From Spiroplasma citri (lineage in GTDB: Bacteria; Bacillota_I; Bacilli_A; Mycoplasmatales; Mycoplasmataceae): DNA of 64,000 bases. The notes below the pieces were generated by a model that was given only the letters and a program-made list of their open reading frames with translations, was not told the origin of the DNA and did not search any database. How positions within the stretch are numbered: the stretch's first letter is position 1; the number at the start of each line of letters is the position of its first letter. The translations under genes and the position numbers were made by a program. Positions 58,662 through 64,000 of the stretch are shown here, one piece after another. The DNA lies in NCBI RefSeq assembly GCF_001886855.1, contig NZ_CP013197.1:558001-622000 (forward strand), read 5' to 3'.

Positions 58662-60896
58662 ATGAACAAAAACGAACAAGAACAGTTTATTATGGTTCGC
58701 GATTTGTTAATTCAATTTCGCCAAAAAAATAAAAAAGTAAATGCAGTTAAATGAGCAAATTTTGATATTTACCGCGGGGAAATTTTTAGTATTGTTGGTG
58801 AATCAGGGAGTGGTAAAACGACAATTGGTCGTGCCATTGCTGGTGTACAGCCAATTAAAGACGGAACGATTTATATGGACCGACATTTGATTTGGGGAAA
58901 ACCACCACAATTATATAAAATTAATTTAGATATTAATGAAAAACTACGATTATTGCAGAATAATAATATGTTATTAAATAAACATTTAAGTAATTATATT
59001 AATAATTTAAAAATTAGTTATTATCGTTATTTTGAAAATAAAAAATATGTTGTTAATACAAAGGAATTAATACCTTACGAAAATAAACAATATTTAGTAA
59101 CAACTGACCTTGGATTAAAGAAAGTTGATTTATTAAATTTTAATCATAGTAATAATTATTTTACCTTAGTAAAAGAAATGTATGAACATAATTTAATTTT
59201 ATTAAAAGATATGTTAAAAGCTTATCAACGAATTTTTCGTTTTATGGATAATTTACACGAATGAATCCCATCATTATCTCTTGCCTTAGAAGAAGAAATC
59301 AAAGGACGTGTCCGTGGAAATATTGAAATTATTGAAGGAAGTATTTTATTAGGGCATCAAATTTATAAGACTCTTTTAAAATTAGAAGAAAATCGTAATG
59401 CTTTAAAAGAAAATCTTGTATTAGAACAAGCACAAAAATATTATAATGCTTCTTTTGAACAATTAGCAAAATTATTGTCAATTCATACTAAATTATTAGA
59501 TGAGGTTCATTTTTTGCATAAAAATCAACGGGCGGCTTTTATTCTTTTTGTTCCTAAGGGAAAACGAAAAAAGTATATTTTAGGTTACAATAAACGTTTT
59601 AATGTTTTCAAAAGTGATTTTGAAAAGGCATATTTAAAGGAATTACAAAAATTAGAATTAGAACCGCAAGCAAATGCACAAGCAATTGTTGCATTGCAAC
59701 AAGCATATCAAACGAGTGCTTTAATGATAAATATTGCAACAGCAGATAATGCTAAAACATTAAATGAATTAGCAACCACTACTAATTTGAAAACAAGTTT
59801 GGCAGCATTACCAAATAATGAATGAAAAGAAAAATTAATGACTTTAGTTAATAAAAATGCAACAGTAGAACAGCAACAAGCGATCCTTGCTGATTTATCA
59901 TATTTAGCACGCCATGGGGTTTTTCGTGATCAAACAACAATTAAATTATATTATCAATGAGTAGGTAAAAAATATAAATATTCAACATCTGAAATTGTTG
60001 CTTCTAATCGTTTGTTAGATTTGTTAGATTTACCATTAATTGATGAAATTGTTAAAAATGCTGAATTGTTTAAATTACCAACAAGGAGAGAAAATCGTTT
60101 ACAAAAGAAAAAAATTCAAATGATTTTTCAAGATCCATCTTCATCATTAAATGATCGAATTTCGGTTGAAGAAATTATTGGAGAAGGGTTAACAAATTTT
60201 CCTGAATTATATCAAAATGCTACTGCTCGCCAGTTGTATTTAACTTATTATAACAATAATTTAGGAAAAAATGAAAAACCATTAAAGTTAGAACAAATTA
60301 AAGATCGTGATGTCAAACATTTCTTAATTTTAAGCATTTTAAAAGAAGTTGGATTATTACCAGAACTTTTATCACGTTACTCACACGAATTTTCAGGAGG
60401 ACAACGACAACGCATTGGTATTGCTCGAGCATTAATTATGAAACCACAATTTATTATTGCTGATGAACCAATTTCCGCATTAGATGTTTCAATTAGAGCC
60501 CAAGTTTTAAACTTATTAAAAAAATTTCAGCAACAATATAATTTAACTTATATTTTTGTTGCTCATGATTTATCGGTTGTGCGTTTTATTGCTGACCGAA
60601 TTGCTGTTATTTATCATGGTCAACTTGTTGAATTAGCAAGTGCTGAAGAGTTATTTATTAATCCATTACATCCATATACTCGTGCGTTATTATCAGCAAT
60701 CCCACTGCCTAATCCAAATTATGAAAAAGAAAAGGTTCATTTCATCTATGAACCAGAAAAGGAACATTGAGATTATTTATTTGATTTACCAGAGTTTACG
60801 GAAATTAAAACGGGACACTATTTATTTGGGAATTCACGTGAAATTGCTGCAGCAAAAACTAAAATTGCTATGGCAATTGACAGAAAGGAGGGGTAA
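58662..60896 (+). CDS. oppF: Oligopeptide ABC transporter ATPase OppF, 744 aa
   Basis: Walker A 'GESGSGKTT' near 45, Q-loop '[12 protein letters not shown]' near 488, signature '[10 protein letters not shown]' near 575, Walker B 'FIIADEP' near 596. The insert between Walker A and Q-loop is about 430 residues, helical and rich in Asn/Lys. It starts one base after the OppD stop. Confidence 0.9.
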
Positions 60897-60898
60897 CG

Positions 60899-63073
60899 AT
60901 GTTCAAAAAGAAATTGGCGTTTTTTGCTAGTTTTACCGTAATAACCACAGTAACACCATTAGTGGTTTCGTGTGAAATTAGTTTAGACCAATTAGCAAAT
61001 CGTTTAATTACCGATAATGTTTTTCGCTCTATTTTTAAATTTCCCTTAACATCTTGGTCAAGTGCATCAACATTTCTAGGTGAAGATAATAAAATTTTAG
61101 CTGATGTTCTTGGAACATTAGTAGCAACTGATAAATATAATCGTAGTTTTGGTGATCTTGCTGAACAAAAGGATAAAACATCAAAATATGTTGGAATTCC
61201 TAATGCTGATCAAAGTGAATGAAAATATAAAATTTCACCTCAAGCAAAATGATTTGATTATCAAGGGAATTTTCAGCGACAAGTTAAAGCTAGTGATATG
61301 ATTAATACTGCTAAATTTGTTTTATTTCCAAAAAACTCATCGGCAACATCAGGATTATGGCGAACTTTTATTAGTGGTGCACAAGAAATTTGAGAGTATT
61401 TTCAATCAGGTAATTATCAACCAGATTATTATAATGATCCAATTTGAAAAAAATTAGGAATGACAATTAATGATAGTGATGATGAAATTACCATTAAATT
61501 AACAAAGTCAGCAGAATATTTTGATACTTTAATGACTTATTTAGCTTTTGCGCCATTACCAGAAAAGGCATTACGACAAGGTTATAATTATGGGACTAAT
61601 TATAAAAATATTTGGTATTCAGGGGCATATTTAGTTGAAAAATATAGTTCAACTTCACAAATTTTATTACGAAAAAACCCTGCTTATCGACATGCAAAAT
61701 TAACATACATTGATAAATTAAATTATACTTATTTAGCAAATAACGATGTTTCGCGTGAACATGTTTTATTTGAATCAGGTGACGTCAATGATTTTCTAGT
61801 TGAACCAACAGATAGTAACGGTTGAAAGAAATATGTTGGTTCTAATCCTGCTAATCCAATTTTCAGTGGTGCATCAAGTATTATTAATCCTAATCCAACA
61901 ACATATACGATTATTAATAATTATGCGAATAGTGATGTTTTAAATTCAAATCCAACTCGTGCTAAACAAGCATTAAATGCAAGTAAGGCATTACAATATG
62001 ATAAAATTCGAAAATATTTATCAACCCAATTAGACCGTAGTAAATTTGTTAAATATTATTCTGAAGCTCTAGATGATTCACCAACTTCCAAGTTTTTACG
62101 AAATGTTTATACAGCACGTTATTTTGTTTATAATGGGAATGTTGATTATGCGTCATATGTTGAAGAAGCATATGCAAATAATTTTTTAAATGGTAATGTG
62201 ATGGCTGCTAGTCAATTGTTAAAAGATGGTAGTGATGCTTTATATCGTAACAAAGATTTATTAGAAAATGATGATAATATTTTAGATGATATTCGTAATT
62301 GATTACAAACAAATATTGGTTCTTCACGAGTTGAATTTCGTTTTTTAATGAATGGTGCATGAACATTAACAATTAATAAGTTTTTATTAAATATGATTGA
62401 CTCATTTAACGCTGAAAATGATGTGATTAAAATTATTCCAGATATTACTGTTGATGCCACAGAATATTTAACACGTCGTAAAAAAGCAGATTGAGATATG
62501 CAAGCAGGAGGATGGTCCCCTGATTATGCAGACCCGTATACTTATTTACATACCTTTTCCTTAGGTGGTGATTTACAATATTATTTTGGAACTTCACGGA
62601 TTTTTAGTGACTTAAAATTAACAAATAATCGTGCTCCAGATTATGCAACAATTAAGGATCAATTGAATAATCCATATTGAAATCTTTTAAAAAATACAAC
62701 AGCAATTGAAGATTTTTATAATGTTTTTAAAAATTATACTAACCAAGTAGCAGCAAGTGATGAAATTACTGATCCAACTCGTTTAGCTGATCGTTATCGA
62801 AGTTTTGCTGAAGTTGAATTTAATGCCATTTATACTAATTTTATGTTTATTCCAGTTTATGTTCCAAATGGTTCATATCAAATTCGAATTTCATATGTAA
62901 CACCACGAACACAAGTTACAATTGGATATGGTAGTTCAAAATATAAACATTGAGGAATGGTTTTAAATCCTTATTTACTAACTACGCAAGAACGTCAAAT
63001 TATTGAAAAACGTTACCAACATCAATTAGCAATTATTCAAACTGATTATGCCGCCTTTAGGGAGGATTATTAA
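60899..63073 (+). CDS. oppA: Oligopeptide-binding lipoprotein OppA-like, 724 aa
   Basis: Signal and lipobox VVSC (Cys25), then family 5 solute-binding protein features: 'QVKASDMINTAKFV', 'AGGWSPDYADPYTYLHTF' near residue 535 and 'IYTNFMFIPVYVPNGSYQIRI'. Anchored outside, it delivers peptides to OppBC. Starts two bases after the OppF stop with GGAGGGG upstream. Confidence 0.85.
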
Positions 63074-63074
63074 T

Positions 63075-63678
63075 ATGAAAAAGTTGTTAACATCTTTTAT
63101 GGCTTTTATGGTCGTTAGTGTTTTTGCTACTGTTGTTAGTTGTGCAAAAATTGAAACTCGTGATCGTAGTAAAATTTCGTTATCTTTATTTAAAAGTGAA
63201 TTAGCTTTAATTCCTGTTTTTGAAAAACAACAGCCAACCGCAAAAATAACTGAAACGATGTTTCAAAATGCAATTTATGATGCACTAGAAACAAACGGAA
63301 TATCGTGGTGAAATTGCAATTGAGGACTTAAAATTTATTTATTATGATAAAGATTTAATTTCAAAATATTGAACTGATTTGCTATGGCAACCACTAGCAA
63401 GTGGCGGAGTAAAGACAGCATTCTGATAAAACTAATATTATTTCGGTAACATTATATCAAACAGAACCACTTGCATTAGATACCATTACCTTTAATTATG
63501 AAAAAAAGTGTTAAAAACCTTACCAGTTTAAGATATGATGACTTACTTTGCAGTACTAAATCGAACATTTTATTTCTCAGCACGTCATTTTTTAATTAGT
63601 AAAACAACTGACCGTGTTATTATTAAGGCAGTGTCAACTTCAAACCGATATCGTGGTGAAAATATTATTAATTTTTAG
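63075..63678 (+). pseudogene. Second oppA-like lipoprotein, degraded
   Basis: Intact signal and lipobox (VVSC) and about 75 codons of an OppA-like start, then a frameshift near 63293 and further shifts. The end '...YRGENIINF' is a fragment far shorter than a real OppA. GGAGG precedes the start. Confidence 0.75.
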
Positions 63679-63705
63679 GTTATATTACAATTTTATAAAA
63701 TTAAA

Positions 63706-63748
63706 ATTATTTTGGGAAAATTCGCTTAAAAGAAATTTTCTCCTTTTT
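63706..63748 (+). terminator. Terminator of the opp operon
   Basis: GGGAAAATT and AATTTTCTCC arms with a 12-base loop, then Ts. Confidence 0.6.
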
Positions 63749-63820
63749 ATTAATTTTAATAACTTTCTGTTTAAAATTAAGATATAATTAAACTACGATA
63801 AATAGAAAAGGAAGAAAAAG

Positions 63821-64000
63821 ATGATTAGTGTAAACGATTTCCGCCCAGGATTAACGTTTCAATATGAAGGTAATATTTACATCGTAATTGAAGCACAACA
63901 TTCAAAATCAGGTCGTGGGCAAGCGCATGTTAAAACAAAAGTTAAAAATTTGCGAAGTAATGCAACAACAAATATTACTTTCACTGGTGGTGATAAAGTT
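63821..64000 (+). CDS. efp: Elongation factor P, N-terminal part
   Basis: The first 60 residues show the KOW-like EF-P domain I ('MISVNDFRPGLTFQYEGNIYIVIEAQHSKSGRGQAHVK', positions 1-38) and 'TKVKNLRSNATTNITF'. EF-P helps ribosomes through polyproline stretches. The tip residue 32 is Arg ('SGRGQ'). AAAGGAAG lies before ATG and TATAAT at 63782-63787. It continues beyond the window. Confidence 0.9.
   Translation, partial: MISVNDFRPGLTFQYEGNIYIVIEAQHSKSGRGQAHVKTKVKNLRSNATTNITFTGGDKV

Overview
The window looks like Spiroplasma chromosome. It is very AT-rich, TGA is read as tryptophan throughout, lipoproteins carry mollicute-type lipoboxes, and there is no cell-wall gene. All reading frames below use genetic code 4. 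All comparisons between the two prophage copies were made by eye.

Layout. (1) 1-1945: end of an FtsX-like permease, a lipoprotein and a small ORF. (2) About 1940-15461: prophage A, plus orientation, a remnant that has lost about 19 kb between its DNA methyltransferase and tape-measure genes. (3) 15528-21253: host ABC-2 transporter pair, a broken ilvA, an intact ridA and a broken lipoprotein gene. (4) About 21221-54000: prophage B, minus orientation, a nearly complete siphovirus-type genome. It has early zinc-finger genes, a DNA methyltransferase, an ECF-S-like membrane protein, a recombination set (PD-(D/E)XK nuclease, SSB, RecT, HNH), a single-chain restriction-modification enzyme, HK97-type head genes, tail genes, a fibre-like gene and holin-like genes. 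(5) 54032-64000: a membrane protein, the oppBCDFA operon, a degraded second oppA and the start of efp. A and B face each other as large inverted repeats around the host block.

The prophages carry three kinds of accessory module. First, each encodes on the opposite strand a surface lipoprotein whose central domain is the same as the C-terminal domain of its own fibre-like protein. In A the two DNA blocks are identical over 285 bp. In B a different domain is shared and identical over 215 bp. The domain therefore differs between prophages but is matched within each one. This is the strongest candidate for an undescribed system: a receptor-blocking lipoprotein kept in register with the fibre tip. 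Second, there are three Panacea/SocA-type toxin-antitoxin loci plus a Doc-like one, exchanged as cassettes. Third, several structured RNAs lie beside those loci. One 56-57 nt RNA family occurs three times in B with compensatory base changes, and another RNA has its own promoter, a perfect 23-bp closing stem and a terminator.

Two repeated phage promoters tie this together. P1 (TTGACA, 17 bp, TATCAT) occurs six times, before structural operons and RNA genes. P2 (TTTACA or TTTGCA, 16 bp, TATAAT) occurs three times, before the toxin-antitoxin cassettes. I recognised no integrase. The only recombinase-like gene at a prophage end is a UPF0236/ISLre2-type transposase, intact in A and truncated in B. 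No endolysin was recognised, as expected for a host without peptidoglycan.
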